A stretch of 5,868 nt of DNA. Source: Propionivibrio sp. GTDB lineage: Bacteria > Pseudomonadota > Gammaproteobacteria > Burkholderiales > Rhodocyclaceae. The stretch covers positions 1 through 5,868 of the forward strand of contig QKII01000113.1 in assembly GCA_003249625.1 (NCBI GenBank), in the 5' to 3' direction. Below the pieces are notes generated by a model. The model saw nothing but the letters and a program-made list of their open reading frames with translations. It was not told where the DNA came from and did not search any database. Both the position numbers and the translations under genes were made by a program. Shown piece after piece: positions 1-5,868 of this stretch (its first letter is position 1; the number at the start of each line of letters is the position of its first letter).

Positions 1-67
1 TCTCGTGATTCCATCGGTACAGCGACGAAATTTTTCTGCGAAAAGGTTGCGCTGGTCAGTGCTTATT

Positions 68-87
68 TTGCAACTCGAGAGCTGCAA
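68..87 (-). other. short stem-loop downstream of the Gdt1 remnant
   Basis: On the minus strand this reads as an 8-bp stem (one G-T wobble) closed by a CTCG tetraloop, about 30 nt past the stop codon of the Gdt1 remnant. It could be a weak transcription terminator, but the bases after it (AATAAGC) are not a T-run. I see nothing else recognisable in positions 1-118. Confidence 0.25.
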
Positions 88-118
88 CCATTTGCTGATT
101 GGGTGATGCTGGTCGCAT

Positions 119-460
119 TCAGAATCCCAATCGTTGCCCTGCCCCAAATAGCGTGGCGATGCCAAGAATGGCAAATATCGCTGCTGCAACGCAATGGACC
201 AAACGCACCGGTATCCGATCAGCGATACGATCGCCGAGCAGCACTGCCGGTACGTTGGCAATCATCATGCCCAAAGTCGTACCCGCGACCACCGAGAAAA
301 AAGCACGGTATTGCGCAGCGAGAGCAACGGTAGCCACCTGCGTCTTGTCCCCCATTTCCGCAAGGAAGAAAGCGAGGAGTGTCGTGCCGAAGACCCCGTA
401 TTTGGCCAATTTGGCTTCGTCTTCATCGATCTTGTCCGGGATAAGTGTCCAAATTGCCAT
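119..460 (-). pseudogene. C-terminal half of a Gdt1/TMEM165 (UPF0016) family cation exporter, probable remnant
   Basis: The 113-residue frame matches the second half of bacterial Gdt1-family proteins, inner-membrane exporters linked to Mn2+ or Ca2+. It begins in the linker (WTLIPDKIDEDEA, residues 4-16), continues into the family signature E-M-G-D-K-T at residues 35-40 within a membrane helix, and ends with two more hydrophobic segments (about 54-77 and 86-106). Full-length relatives are about 190 residues with two such signatures, so the first half is missing. Family-like residues (SFVG) continue just upstream of the ATG, but a TAA stop interrupts the frame at 488-490. No good Shine-Dalgarno precedes the ATG, and no first-half motif is visible in any frame up to glpK. 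I infer a 5'-truncated relic. Single-domain family members do exist elsewhere, so a functional short protein working as an oligomer cannot be excluded. The family call is firm; the pseudogene call is less so. Confidence 0.75.
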
Positions 461-481
461 GCCGACGAAAGAGTGAGCTTC

Positions 482-556
482 CCTCGGTTATTCACGATTA
501 CGAGCCGCTTGGCTTTGCGGTAGTGGTTGCTGCGTGAACGATTGCATTAACCGAGG
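482..556. repeat. 9-bp inverted repeat bounding a 75-bp segment at the Gdt1 break
   Basis: CCTCGGTTA (482-490) is exactly complementary to TAACCGAGG (548-556), with 57 bp between them. The left arm contains the TAA stop that interrupts the Gdt1 frame and lies within about 10 bp of where family similarity ends. This could mark the scar of a small mobile element or a deletion junction, but the arms are short and no flanking target duplication is evident. Confidence 0.3.
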
Positions 557-632
557 ATTTTTCGGCGAACTGACTTGGCATATGTACGCTGCACTTTGTT
601 TTCTGCCGGCCAATAGCAATTTCAGTGAAGGT

Positions 633-655
633 CGGCTCAGGGTAGATCTGAGCCG
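633..655. repeat. intergenic stem-loop, 8-bp perfect stem
   Basis: CGGCTCAG (633-640) pairs with CTGAGCCG (648-655) around a 7-nt loop. No T-run follows on either strand, so it is a poor candidate for an intrinsic terminator. Its role is unknown. Confidence 0.35.
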
Positions 656-779
656 GTAAGATTGATACGAATACGTGGTCAAATCAGGGAAGCATAAGCG
701 GTCAACATGGGGCGACTCCACAGCAAAAACGCAAAGTGGAAAAATACACGCAAAGGAATTTTTCTGTTTTATTGCTCCG

Positions 780-848
780 GCCCGATGAGGTAGAAAGTTG
801 CCGTCACCCCGGCCTTCTCCGGGGTGACGGGTTCCTACTTCTTCGGGC
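780..848. repeat. 69-nt long hairpin downstream of glpK (terminator, REP-like palindrome or structured RNA)
   Basis: The core is a perfect 12-bp stem, CCGTCACCCCGG (801-812) with CCGGGGTGACGG (819-830), closed by a 6-nt loop. Pairing continues outward after a small internal loop: 795-796 with 832-833, then 787-793 with 835-841 (one G-T wobble), then GCCCGA (780-785) with TCGGGC (843-848). Past a one-sided bulge, TATTG/CAATA can also pair (770-773 with 849-852). The core resembles the CACCCCGG/CCGGGGTG palindromes scattered between genes in many proteobacteria. It lies 68 nt past the glpK stop and is the only strong hairpin there, so it could end glpDK transcription. However, the minus-strand sequence after it is A-rich rather than T-rich. 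On the plus strand a T-rich stretch (861-870) begins 12 nt after the hairpin. Confidence 0.6.
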
Positions 849-916
849 AATATCAATAGTCGTTTTTCTTTGAGAAACTGCGGTGCCTTTTCTTCTGCGG
901 TGTTTTTTACAGACTC

Positions 917-2449
<1,533 letters not shown>

Positions 2450-4066
2450 CTATGCGCCGTGTTCCGCAAAATACTCGTCGAACTTGGACTGGGCCTGCCC
2501 TTCGAAAAGGATCTCACAAGCCTCCATCAGGCCTTCCGCCTGCCGAATATCCTCTTTCCTGACGACCAGGGCAATCTTCGAGCGACGGCGCAGGAAGTCA
2601 TCCAGCTTGGTGATCATTTCCTGCTGTTTGGCGAGGCGTATTTCGCACCGGAGGTAGTCGGTGCCCTTGATCAGGACTTCAGCCTGGCGCGGATCTTCGC
2701 GGATGTCCGCCAGCAGTTCAAGTGCCTGCAGGTCGTAGCGCCGCCACAGGCGCTGGCTTAGCTGTTCGATCGCGTCTGGCGAAGTGTAGCTGTCGAGATT
2801 CATCTGCCTTGCCTGCTGCATGTATTCGTCGTAAACCGAACGATGCGGCTCCCCATACCATTTGTAGTCGGGATTTTCGAGATGCACGCCCATCGCAGAG
2901 ACGTAGCCGGCAACCTCGTTGCCGACGTTGACGCAATCGGTCAACTTGCCGCCGAAGATGCTGATGTGGGCCGTCTCTTCGCAGATGTCGATCTCATGTT
3001 TGCGCGACATCTGTAGCCAGTCGCGCTCGTTTCCCTTGCCGTTGGCCGTGCTGACGACCAGTGGCCGGACGCCACAACGTTCGGTGATGATGTCATCGCT
3101 CGTCAGCGGCTTCTTCAGGTTGAGGCGCTTGTTGATGTTGTCGAGGACGAACTGGCGGTCCTCTTCCGTAACCTCGCTGAACGGTGACTCGGTACGCGTG
3201 TCGGTCGTTCCAACGCACGTTCGCACCCCCATCGGGATGACGAAAAACAAGCGGCCGTCGTCGGCGAAGAAAGTCAGCACGCGCCGACTTTTCGTGATCT
3301 GCGGCACGATCAGGTGGATGCCCTTGGAAAAAACGTGCCGGTGCGCCGTCTTTTCGCCGGTCTTCTGGTTATGTTCGTCAACGAACGGTCCGGCGGCGTT
3401 GATCAATACCTTCGAGCGAATCTCGAACTCACGGCCGGTCATGCCGTCACGCGCCCGAGTGATCCAGACGCCGTTTTCGCGCCGGGCGCCGAGCGACTCG
3501 ACATAGTTGGCCGCGATGCAGCCGCGGTCCATTGCCGAGCGGATGAACTGGAATACGAAGCGTGCGTCGTTGTCGTGCAGGTAGGCATCCGAGTACTCAA
3601 AGCCACCGTAGAAATTGTCAGTCCGGATGATCGGTTCCTCAGCATTTACCGTGCCGCGTGGCAGCCAGCGCGGAGTTTTCGTGAAACCTCGGCCGAAGAA
3701 CCAGTAGAGCCATGTGCCGAGCCAGATGAAGCGTGGGTGAAAGCGGAATCCTTTCTCGATCGTCGAGTAGAAGCGGATTTCCTTGACCCTCGACGGATAG
3801 TTCTCCATCAGGTGGTTGCGACTTTTGCAGAGTCCCCAGACGAGGCCAAAGTCATTGCTTTCCAGGTACTTGATGCCTCCCCAGGCCAGATTGCTGGATT
3901 GTTGGCTGGTGAACCCGGCGAAGTCACGCTGATCGACCAGCGCGACGTGCGCGCCCTTGCCGGAAAGCGCCGCGGCGGCGACGGCGCCGTTGATTCCGCC
4001 GCCGATGATCAGTGCGTCGTAAACGCCTTGGTCGAGTTTTTCGATGTTGCTGTCACGGAGTTTCAT
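2450..4066 (-). CDS. glpD: FAD-dependent glycerol-3-phosphate dehydrogenase, atypical active-site motif
   Basis: This membrane-associated flavoprotein of the GlpD/DAO family oxidises sn-glycerol 3-phosphate to dihydroxyacetone phosphate and reduces ubiquinone. A Rossmann FAD site, I-I-G-G-G-I-N-G-A, lies at residues 20-28, followed by the acidic-region strand VALVDQRD at 41-48. GVRPL (332-336) and FGGKLTD (371-377) match the conserved blocks around E. coli R317 and K354, and a DAO_C-type C-terminal domain follows (about 400-530). An aromatic stretch (111-127) corresponds to the E. coli membrane-binding region. At 538 residues it is longer than E. coli GlpD (501), with about 12 extra residues before the FAD motif. 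Unusually, the block SSKLIHGGLRYLE of classical GlpD is SSNLAWGGIKYLE here, changing K to N, H50 to W62 and the substrate-contacting R54 to K66. The ATG start has only a weak Shine-Dalgarno (GAGCG). Its position between glpR and glpK strongly supports the role. Confidence 0.92.
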   Translation of the reverse strand: MKLRDSNIEKLDQGVYDALIIGGGINGAVAAAALSGKGAHVALVDQRDFAGFTSQQSSNLAWGGIKYLESNDFGLVWGLCKSRNHLMENYPSRVKEIRFYSTIEKGFRFHPRFIWLGTWLYWFFGRGFTKTPRWLPRGTVNAEEPIIRTDNFYGGFEYSDAYLHDNDARFVFQFIRSAMDRGCIAANYVESLGARRENGVWITRARDGMTGREFEIRSKVLINAAGPFVDEHNQKTGEKTAHRHVFSKGIHLIVPQITKSRRVLTFFADDGRLFFVIPMGVRTCVGTTDTRTESPFSEVTEEDRQFVLDNINKRLNLKKPLTSDDIITERCGVRPLVVSTANGKGNERDWLQMSRKHEIDICEETAHISIFGGKLTDCVNVGNEVAGYVSAMGVHLENPDYKWYGEPHRSVYDEYMQQARQMNLDSYTSPDAIEQLSQRLWRRYDLQALELLADIREDPRQAEVLIKGTDYLRCEIRLAKQQEMITKLDDFLRRRSKIALVVRKEDIRQAEGLMEACEILFEGQAQSKFDEYFAEHGA

Positions 4067-4079
4067 TGAAATGCGCTCG

Positions 4080-4100
4080 TATGTTCGTTATGGTTCGATA
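4080..4100. promoter_or_regulatory. tandem GlpR half-sites upstream of glpD
   Basis: TATGTTCG at 4080-4087 and TATGGTTCGATA at 4089-4100 are direct repeats of the GlpR half-site TATGTTCG. With the operator starting at 4099 they put three same-facing half-sites about 9-10 bp apart, one DNA turn. They are not inverted repeats, so they may be auxiliary contacts rather than a full operator. They lie 14 to 34 bp upstream of the glpD start codon, inside its predicted leader. Confidence 0.4.
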
Positions 4101-4118
4101 TGTTCTAAATCGAACAAT
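4099..4118. promoter_or_regulatory. GlpR operator, best match
   Basis: TATGTTCTAAATCGAACAAT is close to the E. coli GlpR operator consensus (approximately TATGTTCGATAACGAACATA). Exact TGTTC/GAACA arms lie at 4101-4105 and 4112-4116. A second, offset inverted repeat, GTTCGAT (4093-4099) with ATCGAAC (4109-4115), overlaps it. The GlpR encoded next door keeps the recognition-helix sequence QTIRRD-NEL of E. coli GlpR, so the same DNA motif is expected. The site would cover the predicted glpD transcription start, blocking the promoter when GlpR is bound and G3P is low. Confidence 0.7.
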
Positions 4119-4146
4119 ATTGTAGTCTTTATTGTTTTTAATCGAA
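4119..4146 (-). promoter_or_regulatory. candidate sigma-70 promoter for glpDK
   Basis: Read on the minus strand, TACAAT (complement of 4119-4124) matches the -10 consensus at five of six bases. Sixteen bases upstream is TTCGAT (complement of 4141-4146), a poor -35. Transcription would start near 4112, within the best GlpR operator, giving a leader of about 45 nt. The weak -35 suggests an activator may help or that another promoter is used. Confidence 0.35.
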
Positions 4147-4150
4147 TGTT
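4131..4150. promoter_or_regulatory. second, degenerate GlpR operator
   Basis: ATTGTTTTTAATCGAATGTT keeps the right half-site ATCGAA and a decayed left half (TTGTT). Its CGA core lies 32 bp from that of the operator at 4099-4118, about three helical turns, so dimers could bind on the same face. It overlaps the candidate -35 of glpD. Confidence 0.4.
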
Positions 4151-4159
4151 TTTTTGTGC

Positions 4160-4170
4160 TTTATCGAGTT
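4160..4170. promoter_or_regulatory. possible GlpR half-site near the glpR promoter
   Basis: TTTATCGAGTT resembles the right half of the operator. Its CGA core (4165-4167) is 22 bp, about two turns, from the core of the 4131-4150 site. No matching left half is evident, so this is tentative. It would extend the GlpR array toward the glpR promoter. Confidence 0.2.
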
Positions 4171-4177
4171 GCGGTAT

Positions 4178-4206
4178 TCGTTTGTCGGAAAGCGTTGGGG
4201 TAGAAT
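4178..4206 (+). promoter_or_regulatory. candidate glpR promoter
   Basis: TAGAAT (4201-4206) matches the -10 consensus at five of six bases. The hexamer 17 bp upstream is TTCGTT (4178-4183), a weak -35. A start near 4213 would give a leader of about 45 nt before the glpR ATG. The weak -35 fits low-level, autoregulated repressor expression. Confidence 0.35.
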
Positions 4207-4243
4207 TTGCCGCTACAAGCGCGTCAGCAACGGTTTAAGCGTC

Positions 4244-4252
4244 AGAGGGGGA
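4244..4252 (+). promoter_or_regulatory. ribosome binding site deciding the glpR start
   Basis: The purine run AGAGGGGGA lies 5 nt before ATG 4258. An in-frame TTG at 4207 would add 17 residues, but it lacks such a site and overlaps the likely promoter -10. E. coli GlpR starts close to its DNA-binding domain, as the ATG 4258 product does. Confidence 0.7.
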
Positions 4253-4257
4253 GTGTC

Positions 4258-5058
4258 ATGAAGACTCGGATTTCGCAAACGAATCTTTCGCCAAGGCATC
4301 TTGAAATCATCGAAATGGCGAAGCGCAATGGTTTTTTGGCGACAGAGGAGCTGAGCAGGACGCTCGGAGTTACCGTGCAGACGATTCGGCGCGACATCAA
4401 TGAATTGTGCGAACTGGGGATGTTGCGGCGGTATCACGGTGGCGCGGGTTTGGCCTCGAGCGTTCAGAACGTTGACTATCCAACTCGGCAGATACTGAAC
4501 CACGAAGAGAAGATCCGCATTGCGCGCATGGTGGCGGATTACATTCCGGATAACGCTTCGCTTTTCATAAACATCGGGACGACGACCGAAGAAGTTGCCA
4601 AGGCGCTGCGCGGCCACAAAAACCTCAGGGTGATCACCAACAACCTGAACGTGGCCAATGTCCTTTGCGATGAACCCAGTTTTGAGGTCATCGTCGCAGG
4701 GGGCGTGGTGCGCAGCGATCGCGGGATCATCGGCGAGTCAACGATCGATTTCGTGCGCCAGTTCAAGGTCGACTACGGCATTATCGGCATTTCCGGGATC
4801 GATGAAGACGGGACGCTGCTTGACTTCGACTACCGCGAAGTGCGCGTGGCCCAAGCGATCATCGAGAATGCGCGCCAGGTGGTTCTGGTGACCGATCATA
4901 CGAAGTTCAGCTGCAATCCGATGGTCCGCTTGTGCCACATCTCGGACATCGATGTTCTCTTCACGGATTGTCAGCCGCCGGAAAGCATCCTGGCCGAACT
5001 GGGCAAGGCGAAGATCGAACTGCACGTCTCCGAATTCTCCGGGGAGCGCCCCGGCTGA
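4258..5058 (+). CDS. glpR: glycerol-3-phosphate regulon repressor, DeoR family
   Basis: This cytoplasmic repressor binds operators of glycerol-use genes and is released by sn-glycerol 3-phosphate. The 266-residue product has an N-terminal DeoR winged helix-turn-helix (about 13-68) with recognition segment TVQTIRRDINEL (39-50), nearly identical to E. coli GlpR (SPQTIRRDLNEL), followed by RRYHGGAGL. The C-terminal sugar-phosphate sensor domain shows INIGTTTEEVAKAL (105-118), VITNNLNVAN (125-134), GIIGISGIDEDG (174-185), LDFDYREVR (188-196) and VTDHTKF (211-217), all matching GlpR rather than other DeoR regulators. It is divergent from glpD across an AT-rich region with GlpR-type sites, implying autoregulation and control of glpDK. 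The last codons form a small GC-rich hairpin (5039-5054). The start rests on the strong ribosome binding site before ATG 4258. Confidence 0.95.
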   Translation: MKTRISQTNLSPRHLEIIEMAKRNGFLATEELSRTLGVTVQTIRRDINELCELGMLRRYHGGAGLASSVQNVDYPTRQILNHEEKIRIARMVADYIPDNASLFINIGTTTEEVAKALRGHKNLRVITNNLNVANVLCDEPSFEVIVAGGVVRSDRGIIGESTIDFVRQFKVDYGIIGISGIDEDGTLLDFDYREVRVAQAIIENARQVVLVTDHTKFSCNPMVRLCHISDIDVLFTDCQPPESILAELGKAKIELHVSEFSGERPG

Positions 5059-5079
5059 TCAAGTCATCTCCGGCGGTCT

Positions 5080-5104
5080 GCTGCGAGGCAGAGTCCCTCG
5101 CGGC
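5080..5104 (+). terminator. candidate glpR terminator
   Basis: A 9-bp stem (5080-5088 with 5096-5104, one T-G wobble) encloses a 7-nt loop, 21 nt past the glpR stop. The following CTTGAAATTT is only partly T-rich, so termination may be leaky. The hairpin directly abuts the -35 of the htpG heat-shock promoter, which would help separate the two units. Confidence 0.45.
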
Positions 5105-5133
5105 CTTGAAATTTGTGGCGGTAACCCCATTTA
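5105..5133 (+). promoter_or_regulatory. sigma-32 (RpoH) heat-shock promoter of htpG
   Basis: CTTGAAA (5105-5111) is an exact match to the RpoH -35, and CCCCATTTA (5125-5133) matches the -10 consensus CCCCATnTA after a 13-nt spacer. Transcription would start near 5140, giving an 80-nt leader before the htpG ATG. Classical chaperone genes, including htpG, are established sigma-32 targets. Confidence 0.85.
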
Positions 5134-5219
5134 GCCTCGGCTTACTTGCCGCCGGCGCTTGCGCTTGGTTGTGCACTTTTTGACCAATCTATGTAAATCA
5201 ACGTCTTACGGAGTTATCT

Positions 5220-5868
5220 ATGGGCGCCAACAAGGAAACCCTCGGCTTTCAGGCTGAAGTCAAGCAACTGCTGCATCTGATGATTCACTCGTTGTACAGC
5301 AACAAGGAGATCTTCCTTCGCGAGTTGGTCTCGAATGCCTCCGATGCCTGCGACAAGTTGCGTTTTGAGGCGTTGAACAACCCGGCGCTCTATGGCGACG
5401 ACTCGGAACTGAAGATCCGGTTGTCCTTCGACAAAGAGGCGCGCACGCTGACCATTTCGGATAACGGCATCGGTTTGTCGCGCGAGGAAGCTGTCGAGCA
5501 CCTCGGCACGATCGCCAAGTCCGGCACGCGTGAATTTTTCTCTGCACTGACCGGTGACCAGGCCAAGGACGCGCACCTGATCGGGCAGTTCGGCGTCGGC
5601 TTCTATTCCTCGTTCATCGTCGCCGACAAGGTGACGGTCATTTCCCGCCGCGCGGGGCTGGAGGCTAATCAGGCTGTGCAATGGGAGTCGGCCGGCGAGG
5701 GCGACTTCAGTATCGAGATGGTTGAGAAGGCAGGGCGAGGTACGGACGTTGTCCTGCATCTTCGCGACGGGGAAGACGAATTTCTGTCGAACTGGAAGCT
5801 ACGCCAGGTCGTGCGCAAGTACTCCGACCACATCACCCTGCCGATCCTGATGAAGAAGGAGCAGTGGG
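5220..5868 (+). CDS. htpG: molecular chaperone HtpG (bacterial Hsp90), 5' part; runs off the window
   Basis: This ATP-driven cytoplasmic homodimeric chaperone helps remodel client proteins under stress, together with DnaK. The 216 residues present cover most of the N-terminal GHKL ATPase domain. Motifs appear in family order: [14 protein letters not shown] (35-48) with catalytic E35 and Mg-binding N39; SDNGIGL (80-86), the D-x-G-x-G nucleotide loop; GTIAKSGT (97-104) and [11 protein letters not shown] (122-132), the ATP lid; and GTDVVLHL (174-181). The frame is open to the right edge. A complete HtpG is about 620-640 residues, so roughly two thirds lie beyond the window. The ATG has a CGGAG ribosome binding site 6 nt upstream (5209-5213), and a strong sigma-32 promoter lies 90-115 nt upstream. 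Confidence 0.97.
   Translation, partial: MGANKETLGFQAEVKQLLHLMIHSLYSNKEIFLRELVSNASDACDKLRFEALNNPALYGDDSELKIRLSFDKEARTLTISDNGIGLSREEAVEHLGTIAKSGTREFFSALTGDQAKDAHLIGQFGVGFYSSFIVADKVTVISRRAGLEANQAVQWESAGEGDFSIEMVEKAGRGTDVVLHLRDGEDEFLSNWKLRQVVRKYSDHITLPILMKKEQW

Larger units (their letters stand above)
476..916. other. intergenic region without a convincing gene
   Basis: This 440-bp stretch lies between the truncated Gdt1 gene and the end of glpK. The one minus-strand frame that spans it (488-856) has an unlikely composition, shows no recognisable motif and runs straight through a perfect palindrome, so I do not call it a gene. What can be seen is a 9-bp inverted repeat (482-556), an 8-bp stem-loop (633-655), a long hairpin (780-848), and the octamer CTGCGGTG twice (878-885 and 895-902). 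I see no tRNA or convincing promoter. Confidence 0.6.

Noticed and set aside
99..476. 125-residue plus-strand open frame opposite the Gdt1 remnant
   Set aside because: The minus strand carries the conserved EMGDKT motif and hydrophobic segments; the plus-strand product resembles nothing.
488..856. 122-residue minus-strand open frame between the Gdt1 remnant and glpK
   Set aside because: No recognisable motif, unlikely composition, and it reads through the long palindrome at 780-848; no ribosome binding site stands out.
878..902. Direct repeat CTGCGGTG as a possible CRISPR or iteron-like array
   Set aside because: Only two 8-bp copies 17 bp apart; no array, and short enough to be chance.
2919..3506. 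195-residue plus-strand open frame opposite glpD
   Set aside because: Shadow of glpD with no motif and a Ser/Arg-rich composition typical of antisense frames.
3314..4069. 251-residue plus-strand open frame opposite glpD
   Set aside because: It is antisense to a well-supported glpD; long opposite-strand frames are expected in GC-rich coding DNA and this one shows no family motif.
4207..4257. Upstream TTG start that would lengthen GlpR by 17 residues
   Set aside because: ATG 4258 has a strong purine-rich ribosome binding site at the right distance, and the extension overlaps the likely promoter.
5140..5219. Possible RNA thermometer in the htpG leader
   Set aside because: I could not find a stem that convincingly masks the CGGAG ribosome binding site; the sigma-32 promoter already explains heat induction.

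Overview
The window comes from a moderately GC-rich Gram-negative proteobacterium. The protein style (E. coli-like GlpR and GlpK, a Gdt1-type membrane protein, HtpG behind a sigma-32 promoter) suggests a betaproteobacterium, perhaps Rhodocyclales-like. That placement is an impression, not a search result.

Layout: (1) At 119-460, minus strand, lies the C-terminal half of a Gdt1/TMEM165 (UPF0016) cation exporter. Its N-terminal half is missing and an in-frame stop sits just upstream, so it is probably a remnant. (2) About 440 bp (476-916) hold no convincing gene but contain several inverted repeats, including a 69-nt near-perfect hairpin at 780-848. (3) A minus-strand operon, glpD (2450-4066) then glpK (917-2422), encodes glycerol-3-phosphate dehydrogenase and glycerol kinase. 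(4) An AT-rich divergent control region (4067-4257) carries GlpR-type operator motifs. (5) glpR (4258-5058, plus) encodes the DeoR-family repressor. (6) A short intergenic region has a hairpin directly followed by a textbook sigma-32 promoter. (7) htpG (5220 onward, plus) runs off the right edge.

How it works together: GlpK phosphorylates glycerol to sn-glycerol 3-phosphate (G3P), and GlpD oxidises G3P to dihydroxyacetone phosphate while passing electrons to the respiratory quinone pool. GlpR probably represses both the glpDK operon and its own gene from the shared AT-rich region, and G3P would relieve this. No glycerol facilitator (glpF) or G3P transporter is in the window. htpG is a separate heat-shock unit.

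I found no wholly new system. The points most worth a second look are an atypical GlpD active-site motif, a GlpK that lacks the residues E. coli uses for fructose-1,6-bisphosphate and EIIA-Glc control, the phased GlpR half-sites, the long palindrome downstream of glpK, and the Gdt1 gene cut at a short inverted repeat.
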